Source: CAWELS01 sp964468205 (GTDB lineage Bacteria; Acidobacteriota; Terriglobia; Bryobacterales; Bryobacteraceae). Taken from it: 64,000 nucleotides of DNA. Below, one piece after another: positions 26,712 through 34,213 of this stretch (its first letter is position 1; the number at the start of each line of letters is the position of its first letter). The translations under genes and the position numbers were made by a program. Under the pieces are notes generated by a model that worked only from the letters and a program-made list of their open reading frames with translations, was not told the origin of the DNA and did not search any database. The stretch is taken from NCBI GenBank assembly GCA_964468205.1, contig CAYXVG010000016.1:56085-120084 (forward strand). Reading direction: 5' to 3'.

Positions 26712-27803
26712 GTGGCCGGGGGAAGACGACAGAGACCGAGACGGCATTGGGTTCGAAAGCTAGTTCTGCTTGGTTTGTGGCTGGGCGCGGCTTTGGCCTC
26801 GGATCCGGTCAAGATCGGGTACTATGGCCCCGCTGACGCGGAGCATCCAGTGGGTGGCGCCGCGTGGCTTGGCGCGATGCTGGCGGTCGAGGAGGCAAAC
26901 GCCGGCGGCGGTTATGAAGGGCGGCCTTTTGTCATCGTTCAGGAGTGGGATGAAAACCCATGGTCCGGGGGCGCGGCCGGTGTGGTCCGCATGGCTTACG
27001 AGGAGCGTGTCGCGGGCATCATCGGCTCGATCAACGGAGACGCCACTCACCTTGCCGAGCAGGTGGTGGCCAAGGCGCTGTTGCCACTTGTGGATCCCCT
27101 GAGCACGGACCGTTCCGTGAACGCGGCCTTTGTTCCCTGGATGTTCTCGGTGATGCCGGACGACGCGGCGCTGATGGAGCCGCTCGCCGCCGCTCTGTCG
27201 GACGAGCCGTTCGTTCTGATATCTTCGGTCCGGCACGACCCGCGCCTGACCACCGGGGAGTTTTTGAAACAACTCGGCCAACGCCGCCCGCTCCGGCACA
27301 TCCAATTTGAGAGGCCGGAGGGAATCGCCGAGGACGTGGCGCGCCTCGGTTGCGACACCGCGGTGATTTTGGCCGGAGCGGCCGACTCGGCGCGGCTGGT
27401 GCGGGATCTGAAGTCGCTTCGGCCAGGGCTGCGGATCTACGGCGGCCATCTGATGGCCAGCCGTACCTTCCTGAGAGAGGCGGGCGATGCCGCGGAGGGC
27501 GTCGTGTTTTCGTTGCCAGCCCAGATTCCAGAGGATTTCAGCCGGCGATTCAGAGAACGTTTCGGCCAGGAGCCGGACTTCGCCGCGGTCTCGACGTACG
27601 ACGCCACCATGCTGCTGATCTCGGCTATCCGCGAGGCCGGCGAGGACCGGGCAGCGGTTCGCGACGCCCTCGAAGCGGTTTCCCCGGTGGAAGGCAATGC
27701 CGGAAGGATCGAATGGGACACGATTCGACGGAACGCGCGGCGATGTACTTTAGCCACGGTTCGGGACGGGATGATCGTCAGGCACGAAGATACAGCGAAA
27801 TAA
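26712..27803 (+). CDS. Second Leu/Ile/Val-type periplasmic binding protein
   Basis: The frame is open far upstream into the previous gene, but GTG at 26712, four bases after its stop, gives 363 residues with an arginine-rich signal peptide (MAGGRRQRPRRHWVRKLVLL). The mature part begins DPVKIGYYGPADAEHPVGGAAWLGAMLAVEEANAGGGY and has VAGIIGSINGDATHLAEQVV and YGGHLMASRTFL, the type I binding-protein fold. It is shorter than and divergent from its upstream partner. It ends the operon; an AT-rich stretch follows. No ABC membrane genes are adjacent. Confidence 0.82.
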   Translation: MAGGRRQRPRRHWVRKLVLLGLWLGAALASDPVKIGYYGPADAEHPVGGAAWLGAMLAVEEANAGGGYEGRPFVIVQEWDENPWSGGAAGVVRMAYEERVAGIIGSINGDATHLAEQVVAKALLPLVDPLSTDRSVNAAFVPWMFSVMPDDAALMEPLAAALSDEPFVLISSVRHDPRLTTGEFLKQLGQRRPLRHIQFERPEGIAEDVARLGCDTAVILAGAADSARLVRDLKSLRPGLRIYGGHLMASRTFLREAGDAAEGVVFSLPAQIPEDFSRRFRERFGQEPDFAAVSTYDATMLLISAIREAGEDRAAVRDALEAVSPVEGNAGRIEWDTIRRNARRCTLATVRDGMIVRHEDTAK

Positions 27804-28202
27804 GGCGAAGAAAATACGAAAAAAATTTAGCTAAGTTATTGTAAATATTTGACTTATGTCGTCGGTGGGTTTGTTTGAGAATTTTTGTGGTCACTGGGGT
27901 ATCCGCGGAGCGGTGAATCTGGCGATTCAGTCTGCGCGAGCCACCGCGATACCTTGTTTGGGTTTCCCACTTGGTTGCCCGTTGGCGAACCGACGGATGA
28001 TTCGATTGTCAATCAGCAGTTTCCGGGAATGTGCGGGCGAACAGTTTGTTGCCCGGTCCGGAGCCGGCGAAGATTGGCCGCCGGTTCCGTTCTAACACAG
28101 TGCTGGAAGCAGGGAGTGGGGTTCTGCGGTGTAGTTCCTTGTACTTTCAGCGAGATAGCGATGGGAAAGTGCGCGTGAACGCAACTTCGACGTTCATGGC
28201 AA
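27804..28202. other. 399-bp gap, AT-rich at its left end
   Basis: The first 60 bases are far richer in A and T than the rest of the window and contain runs such as GAAAAAAATTTAGC. The remaining part has only short frames without family features. It separates the operon end from the convergent DUF779 gene; no clear terminator hairpin was found. Confidence 0.4.
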
Positions 28203-28586
28203 TCACTCGTCCCCGCCGGTTCGCACCGGACGCAGCGCCTGCTGTTCCGCTTCGGTGAATAGCCGTGACTTCGTTACGAAGCGCAACCCGAGCGGTATTT
28301 CGAGCGAGAAGCTCGAACCGCGGCCGGCGGTGACGTCGATGGTGAGATGGGTGTGCTTCCAGTATTCGAACTGGTCCGCGGACATATAGAAGGGGCAACC
28401 GTGAATGTCGCCGAGCCAAACGTCGCGGCTTCCAATGCGGAAGTCGCCTTTTTGGAAGCACATCGGCGAGGAGCCGTCGCAGCATCCGCCGCTCTGGTGG
28501 AAGATGAGGTCGCCGTGCTGGCCGCGCAACCGGTCCACGAGGGCGGCGGCTTCGCCGGTAATTTCGACGCGTTCGTAGAGGGGCAT
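28203..28586 (-). CDS. DUF779 protein paired with aldehyde dehydrogenase
   Basis: ATG at 28586 begins two bases after the aldehyde dehydrogenase stop. The 127-residue product has LIFHQSGGCCDGSSPMCF, a conserved cysteine cluster, then IGSRDVWLGDIHGCPFYMSADQFEYWKHTHLTIDV and RGSSFSLEIPLGLRFVTKSRLF. These are the marks of DUF779, a small cytoplasmic family almost always encoded beside NAD-dependent acetaldehyde-type dehydrogenases. Its biochemical role is not settled; metal binding by the cysteines is plausible. A longer upstream frame exists but overlaps the dehydrogenase gene. Confidence 0.9.
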   Translation of the reverse strand: MPLYERVEITGEAAALVDRLRGQHGDLIFHQSGGCCDGSSPMCFQKGDFRIGSRDVWLGDIHGCPFYMSADQFEYWKHTHLTIDVTAGRGSSFSLEIPLGLRFVTKSRLFTEAEQQALRPVRTGGDE

Positions 28587-28588
28587 GG

Positions 28589-30085
28589 TTAGAAGAAACC
28601 CATCGGATTCTTGTCGAACGAGGTGAGGACGTTCTTTGTGTGGCGGTAGTGGTTGAGCATGATTTTGTGGGTTTCCCGTCCGATGCCCGATTGTTTGTAG
28701 CCGCCGAAGGAAGCGTTGGCGGGATAGAGGTGGTAGCAGTTCACCCAAACGCGGCCGGCCTCGATACCGCGCGCCATTTTCTGGACCTGGTGCATGTCGC
28801 GCGACCAGACGCCGGCTCCCAATCCGTAGAGGGTATCGTTGGCGATCTCGAGCGCCTCGTCTTCGTCCTTGAAGGTGGTGACGCTCACCACCGGGCCGAA
28901 GATCTCTTCCTGAAAGACGCGCATCTTGTTATGGCCTTTCAAGACGGTGGGTTGGATGTAGTAGCCGTTCGGGTACTTGCCGATCTTGGCCGGACCGCCG
29001 CCGGTGAGGATTTCGGCTCCTTCCTGTTTGGCGATGTCGAGGTAGTTGAGAATCTTCTCGTATTGATCAATCGACACCTGGGCGCCCATCATTGTGTCCG
29101 AATCGAGGGGATCGCCCATCTTGATGGCCTCCACGCGCTGGATGGCGCGCTGGATGAATTCATCGTAGATACTCTCCTGAATCAGCGCGCGGGAGGGGCA
29201 GGTGCAGACTTCTCCCTGGTTCAGGGCGAACATGACGAAGCCTTCGAGCGCCTTGTCGAGGAAGGCGTCGTCAGACTGCATGACACTTTCGAGGAAGACG
29301 TTGGGCGATTTGCCTCCCAACTCGAGCGTCACCGGAATGATGTTCTCCGACGCGTATTGCATGATCAGACGGCCGGTGGTGGTTTCGCCCGTGAACGCCA
29401 CCTTTTTGATGCGCGGATGGGTAGCGAGGGGCTTGCCGGCCTCGGGGCCGAAACCGTTAACGATGTTCACGACTCCGGGCGGCACGAGGTCGGCAATCAG
29501 ATCCATCACGATCAAGATCGAAACCGGAGTCTGCTCGGCCGGTTTGAGGACGACGCAGTTGCCGGCCGCGAGCGCGGGAGCCAGTTTCCATGTCGCCATC
29601 AGAATGGGAAAGTTCCACGGAATAATCTGTCCAACGACGCCGAGTGGTTCGTGCACCTCCATGGAGACGGTGTTCGGATCGAGGTCGCTGACGTCGCCCG
29701 CCTCACCGCGGATCACGGCGCCGAAGTAGCGGAAGTGATCGACGACCAGCGGCAGATCCGCCGCGAGCGTCTCACGAATCGCCTTGCCGTTTTCCCAGCA
29801 CTCGATGCGCGCGAGGTGTTCGAGGTTCTGCTCGATCCGTTCGGCGATCTTGAAGAGCGTATTGCCGCGGTCCGCCGCCGAGGTGTTGCGCCATGACGCG
29901 AAGGCTTTCTCACCCGCGGATACGGCAACGTCGATATCATTCCCGCTTGAGCGCGGGACCTTGGCGATCACACTGCCGTCAACGGACGAGATGTCATCGA
30001 AGTAATTTCCATCAACCGGCGGCGTCCATTCTCCGCCAATGTAGTTCTCGTACTGCTGTTTGAAGTCTGGTTTGGCATGCAACAT
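28589..30085 (-). CDS. NAD-dependent aldehyde dehydrogenase (AldB/ExaC type)
   Basis: The 498-residue protein begins with FKQQYENYIGGEWTPPVDG and keeps all ALDH landmarks: IPWNFPILMATWKLAPALAAGNCVVLKP, FTGETTTGR, the general base Glu255 in LELGGKSPN and the nucleophile Cys294 in NQGEVCTCPSRA. The C-terminal end (NVLTSFDKNPMGFF) is typical of the acetaldehyde dehydrogenase branch found with alcohol oxidation. It oxidises short aldehydes to acids with NAD in the cytoplasm. The DUF779 gene follows directly. It could take propionaldehyde from the diol dehydratase encoded 4 kb away; that link is inference. Confidence 0.93.
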   Translation of the reverse strand: MLHAKPDFKQQYENYIGGEWTPPVDGNYFDDISSVDGSVIAKVPRSSGNDIDVAVSAGEKAFASWRNTSAADRGNTLFKIAERIEQNLEHLARIECWENGKAIRETLAADLPLVVDHFRYFGAVIRGEAGDVSDLDPNTVSMEVHEPLGVVGQIIPWNFPILMATWKLAPALAAGNCVVLKPAEQTPVSILIVMDLIADLVPPGVVNIVNGFGPEAGKPLATHPRIKKVAFTGETTTGRLIMQYASENIIPVTLELGGKSPNVFLESVMQSDDAFLDKALEGFVMFALNQGEVCTCPSRALIQESIYDEFIQRAIQRVEAIKMGDPLDSDTMMGAQVSIDQYEKILNYLDIAKQEGAEILTGGGPAKIGKYPNGYYIQPTVLKGHNKMRVFQEEIFGPVVSVTTFKDEDEALEIANDTLYGLGAGVWSRDMHQVQKMARGIEAGRVWVNCYHLYPANASFGGYKQSGIGRETHKIMLNHYRHTKNVLTSFDKNPMGFF

Positions 30086-30224
30086 CGGATTGTCCTCTCC
30101 TTCTTGGGGCCCAGAAAAACTGGGGACAGTGTATCACCGTTTGAGCGGCCCCGGCGATAAGCGCCGGGCGAGACGGAATCCGGGCTTCAAGGTGCGAAGA
30201 TGGTAATTCGACGAGAGGAACAGC

Positions 30225-31184
30225 ATGCTTTTCACGAGACGAGAGGTTGGAAAGATCGCGCTCGGCGCGGGGACCGTGGCCAGTGTCGCCGGGATGAAGC
30301 CGGATTCGAAGTTTGGCGGCGTGCAGGTGGGCGTGATTACGTATAGCTTTCGCGCTCTGCCGGACGGCGCGAAGGAGGTTCTCGGATACTGCCTGGAATG
30401 CGGCCTCAGCGGCATCGAGTTGATGAGCTGGACGCCCGAGGGTTACGCCGGAGCGCCGGAGAGGCCGCCCCGCCGACGCCGCGGCAGTCCCTGGACGGAG
30501 GCGCAGGAGGCGGCCCGGCTCAAGGCGGTGGATGACTTGAAGCGCTGGCGGCTTTCCGTCTCCATGGATAAGTACAAGGCGTTTCGGAGAATGTACGAGG
30601 ACGCGGGCGTGAAGATTTACGCGTTTAAGCTGCCGCCGACCATGGACATGTCCGGCGAGGAATACGAGTACATCTGGAATGTGGCGGAGACGCTGGGCGC
30701 GGATCACGTAACCATGGAACTTCCCACTGACGACGGATTGCTCGAACGGGTCGCCAGCTACGCGGCGAAACGGAAACTGCACATCGCGTTTCACACTCAC
30801 GGCCAAGGCGGCGCCAGCGGATTCGACAAAGTGCTAGCGGCATCCGGCTACACGGCGCTGAACTTCGATGTCGGGCACTACTACGGAGTAAATGGGGAAT
30901 CTCCGGTTCCCATTGTGGAGAAGTATCATGACCGCATCGCGAGTCTGCATTTGAAGGACCGGAAGGGGCCGGAGAGTGCCGGGCCGGGCGGTGCGCATCG
31001 CGGCGGCGCAAACGTGCCGTGGGGAGAGGGCGGGACACCGCTGAAAGAGACCCTGCAGTTAATGCGGAAGCGCGGGTATCGATTTCCGGCCAGCATCGAG
31101 TACGAGTACCAGACACCGGAGGGCTCCGACGTGTTGACGGAGATCAAGAAGTGCGTGCGGTACTGCAAGCAAGCACTGCTGTGA
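30225..31184 (+). CDS. Tat-exported sugar phosphate isomerase/epimerase
   Basis: The 319-residue product starts MLFTRREVGKIALGAGTVASV, a short twin-arginine signal. The xylose-isomerase-like barrel follows: VGVITYSFRALPDGAKEVL, LSGIELMSWTPEGYAG, HIAFHTHGQG, LNFDVGHYYGVNG and IASLHLKDRKG, holding His, Asp and Glu metal ligands. A proline-arginine-rich insertion (ERPPRRRRGSPW) follows the second strand. It is the third exported member of this superfamily in the window. GAGAGGA precedes the ATG. It is divergent from the aldehyde dehydrogenase gene. Substrate unknown. Confidence 0.82.
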   Translation: MLFTRREVGKIALGAGTVASVAGMKPDSKFGGVQVGVITYSFRALPDGAKEVLGYCLECGLSGIELMSWTPEGYAGAPERPPRRRRGSPWTEAQEAARLKAVDDLKRWRLSVSMDKYKAFRRMYEDAGVKIYAFKLPPTMDMSGEEYEYIWNVAETLGADHVTMELPTDDGLLERVASYAAKRKLHIAFHTHGQGGASGFDKVLAASGYTALNFDVGHYYGVNGESPVPIVEKYHDRIASLHLKDRKGPESAGPGGAHRGGANVPWGEGGTPLKETLQLMRKRGYRFPASIEYEYQTPEGSDVLTEIKKCVRYCKQALL

Positions 31185-31227
31185 GCCGGGCGGGATTCGG
31201 GCTGGAAGGCCCGGCAGGGTGCTGCGT

Positions 31228-33207
31228 CTATTCCGGCGGTGCGATCACAAGGGTGGCGCCGTCGTCAGGTGAATGTTCGAAGGAGAACGGGTAGGCTTTC
31301 CCGGTCTTCGGGTGGTATTTGCTTAGCTCCGGGAGATCCGCGATCGCCTTGGAGCCGAGCCAGGATTCGCGAAAAGCGGCGATTTCCGGGGTCACCTCCA
31401 TGCCGGCGCTTTCGAACGTAACGACTTCGAGGCGCCGGGAGGCGGCAAGGCGGATTCGCTTCGTGCCAGCGGCGCCGCGTTGGACGTATTCAATTTCGAC
31501 AGTGTCGCCTGGTTGCTTCTTCTTGAGGGCGTTGTCCCAATCCTTCCGGCCGCGGATCCTCTTGCCGTCGAGTTTCGATATCTTCGCTCCGCGGCTCACG
31601 CCGGCTTCGTAAATGGGCGTGCCGATGGCGGGAAGGGAAGTGAGAACCGCTCCGTCCTTTTCAAAGTCGAGTTGGGGTTCGCCAAGGACAGCTTTGCCGG
31701 ACTCCCATTCGCGCAGGAGGAGCCCGGCATAGCGGAGCAGGTCCTTGTAGTCGACGACCTCGCGGCCGCGGATGTAGCGGCGGAAGAAGCCGGCAGCGAA
31801 GACCGGGTCGCCGGTCAGTTCGCCGAGGGTTTGCTCAAGGCCGTCCATGGTGTACGGCTGTTCGGCGCGGCCGTATTTCCGCCAAAGGGCGCGCATATAG
31901 TCGTCGAGCGAGATGTTCTTGAAGCAGGTGCGGAGGGTAAGGTCAAGCCCAAGGCCCACCGCTGCGCCATAGGTGTAGTAGGAAAGGTAGGTATTGCGGA
32001 AGTTGGTTTGGTCGCCGTGGCTGGCGCCGTCGGCGATTGACGCCATCTGGCTGGCTTCCACTGGAGAGACAAAGGCGCGTGCCGGGGAATTAATCACGTG
32101 GCCGATGTCACCGAGGTTGCCGGCGTAGCGGTCGAGTCCGATCAGTCCGGCGCGGACGAGGGTGAGCGGGGTGTAGTAGCTGGTGAAGCCCTCGCCGAAC
32201 CATAGCTCTTGCGGGATGCTGGCCTGCTCGAAGTCGAAGGGTTCGAGGGAGGCGGGACGGAGGCGTTCGACATTCCACGCATGGAAGAACTCATGGGCGA
32301 CTGTGCCAATGAGCCGTGAGCCGGACTCGCGAAGTGAGCCGGTGCTGACGCAGTAAGTGGAATTCCTGTGCTCCATGCCGTCTCCCTGGACCCAGGGCAG
32401 GTAGTCCAGGAGGAAAGTGTAGACGCCGTAGTCAAACTTCGGGAATTCGCCGTAGATGCCGGCCTGCTCGAGTACCACGGCCTTGGTCATCCCGGCAAAA
32501 GCGGTGGCCTCGGCTTCGGAACCTTCGTGATGGAGTGCGAGGCGGATGGTCTGGGCTCCCCGCGCGCCTGGAATCTCGAATTCGCGCGAAGTGTAGTCGC
32601 TCAGTTCGGTCGGGCTGTCGAGGAAATAGTCGCGGCTGGGAGCTTCGAAGGTGAACGGGCCGGCGGTTGGTTTCAGTTGAGTAGCTACTTTCCAGCGGAG
32701 GTCTTCCGGCGGGACGAATTGGATGCGGACGGGGCGATTGATTAGGCCGCGGGCCCAGGCGAAGGCGGCGGGCATATTGAGGTGCGCGTGAGATCGATCG
32801 ATGCCCACGTAGGTGCCGTCGGCGCGGTCGCCAAAGAGTGTGTAGCGGAAACGCACCGTGCCATCGTGGCCGGAGATGTTCCATTGGTGAGGGTTCGGCC
32901 GGGTAATTGTGAGCTGCCGGCCAGCGCCGTCGGTGGCGCTGACATTGTAGACGTTTTTGGCAAACTCGTGGAGGGCGTAGCGGCCGGGAGATGTGCGGCT
33001 CATGCGGACTTCGAGGGTGGGCGGCGAGCCGGGAAAGGTGATGGAGACTTCGGCCTCATGGTGCACGGCGTTGGGGAAGCGGACCTCGTAATAGACGGGC
33101 TCGGCGGCTTGCAGGCAGGCTGCGGCGAAGAGGAGCAGAGTGAGCCGAATGCTTCGTGCACGACGGAGGCGCAGCGCGCACCGGATTTCGGAGAGGAGGG
33201 AAGCCAC
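31228..33207 (-). CDS. M61 glycyl-aminopeptidase-like metalloprotease with PDZ domain
   Basis: The 659-residue protein has a signal peptide near residues 18-35. Its N-terminal beta domain starts VYYEVRFPNAVHHEAEVSITFPG. A zinc site HEFFHAWNVERLRP lies near residue 306, with the downstream Glu in LWFGEGFTSYYTPL. Near 530-600 a PDZ domain has PIYEAGVSRGAKISKLDG. This is the M61 layout, in which HExxH plus a distant Glu bind zinc. Such exported peptidases cut near glycine or acidic residues; the substrate here is unknown. The DAHP synthase gene lies just upstream, four bases away. Confidence 0.9.
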   Translation of the reverse strand: MASLLSEIRCALRLRRARSIRLTLLLFAAACLQAAEPVYYEVRFPNAVHHEAEVSITFPGSPPTLEVRMSRTSPGRYALHEFAKNVYNVSATDGAGRQLTITRPNPHQWNISGHDGTVRFRYTLFGDRADGTYVGIDRSHAHLNMPAAFAWARGLINRPVRIQFVPPEDLRWKVATQLKPTAGPFTFEAPSRDYFLDSPTELSDYTSREFEIPGARGAQTIRLALHHEGSEAEATAFAGMTKAVVLEQAGIYGEFPKFDYGVYTFLLDYLPWVQGDGMEHRNSTYCVSTGSLRESGSRLIGTVAHEFFHAWNVERLRPASLEPFDFEQASIPQELWFGEGFTSYYTPLTLVRAGLIGLDRYAGNLGDIGHVINSPARAFVSPVEASQMASIADGASHGDQTNFRNTYLSYYTYGAAVGLGLDLTLRTCFKNISLDDYMRALWRKYGRAEQPYTMDGLEQTLGELTGDPVFAAGFFRRYIRGREVVDYKDLLRYAGLLLREWESGKAVLGEPQLDFEKDGAVLTSLPAIGTPIYEAGVSRGAKISKLDGKRIRGRKDWDNALKKKQPGDTVEIEYVQRGAAGTKRIRLAASRRLEVVTFESAGMEVTPEIAAFRESWLGSKAIADLPELSKYHPKTGKAYPFSFEHSPDDGATLVIAPPE

Positions 33208-33211
33208 GTAC

Positions 33212-34021
33212 TTAGGATACTGCGAGGCTGGCCTGACGGCACTCGCGCCAGATTCTGAGGTGCGGCTCGAGTTCGGTCATGGCGGTGCGGAATTCGGGGA
33301 TGGAAAGGGACTGGTTGCCGTCGCTCAGGGCGAGGGCGGGTTCGGGGTGGACTTCGACGATGAGGCCGTCGGCTCCGATGGCGACGGCGGCCTTCGAGAC
33401 GGGGATGACGAGGTCGCTGCGGCCGGTGGCGTGGCTGGGATCGACGATCACCGGCAGCCCTGTCATGCGCTGCAGGATCGGGACAGCGGCGATGTCGCAG
33501 GTGTTCCGGGTCTGGAGGCCGAACGTGCGGATGCCGCGCTCGCAGAGGACGACGCCGGGGCAGCCGTGAGCCATGAGGATTTCGGCGGCTTCGGCGAGTT
33601 CCTCGTGGGTGGCCATCATGCCGCGCTTGAGCAGAACGGGCAGGCCGGTGCGCCCGGATTCCTCGATCAGGGCCTGATTTGCCATGCTGCGCGAACCGAT
33701 CTGGAGCATGTCGGCGAACTGAGCGACGAGGTCGAGTTGCAGGACGCTCATCACTTCGGTGACGATGCGGAGTCCGGTTAGCCGGCTGGCCTGGGCGAGT
33801 AGGTTGAGCCCAAGGGCCTCGAGGCCTTGGAAGGCGTAGGGCGAGGTGCGTGGCTTGAAGGCTCCGCCGCGGAGAAGTTGTGCGCCAGCGGAGGAGATGG
33901 CGCGGGCGGTGCGCAGGATCTGGTCTTCGGATTCAACGGCGCACGGTCCGGCGATGATAACGAAGTCTCCGCCCCCAAACTCGACTCCATTCACGCGGAC
34001 CGCTTTGCGGGCATCAGCCAT
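33212..34021 (-). CDS. aroF: 3-deoxy-7-phosphoheptulonate synthase (DAHP synthase)
   Basis: ATG at 34021 has GGGAG eight bases upstream and gives 269 residues; upstream ATGs lack such a site. The sequence has FVIIAGPCAVESEDQI, LRGGAFKPRTSPYAFQGLE, LQIGSRSMANQALI and IVDPSHATGRSD, the substrate and metal signatures of the type I-beta DAHP synthase. It condenses phosphoenolpyruvate and erythrose-4-phosphate in the first step of the shikimate pathway. There is no fused chorismate mutase or ferredoxin-like regulatory domain. It ends four bases before the M61 gene, so co-transcription is likely. Confidence 0.95.
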   Translation of the reverse strand: MADARKAVRVNGVEFGGGDFVIIAGPCAVESEDQILRTARAISSAGAQLLRGGAFKPRTSPYAFQGLEALGLNLLAQASRLTGLRIVTEVMSVLQLDLVAQFADMLQIGSRSMANQALIEESGRTGLPVLLKRGMMATHEELAEAAEILMAHGCPGVVLCERGIRTFGLQTRNTCDIAAVPILQRMTGLPVIVDPSHATGRSDLVIPVSKAAVAIGADGLIVEVHPEPALALSDGNQSLSIPEFRTAMTELEPHLRIWRECRQASLAVS

Positions 34022-34213
34022 TCGCAACGCTCCCACTACGGGTATCATACGCCTGCATCTGAAAAAGGGGCAAGTTTTCGTTGGCGGATCGTCCGCTAGT
34101 TTACGGTTTGCACTCCGCGAGGCTACCCGCGAAAAGACCATCCCGAACATTAGAAGGCCCGTCGCAACGGATTGCGGCAATTGTGACATAGTGGTTGAGT
34201 TCGAGGGAAGGGT

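Noticed and set aside
27856..28095. 79-codon plus-strand frame in the operon's downstream gap
   Set aside because: There is no ribosome site, no motif, and it overlaps other short frames of equal quality.
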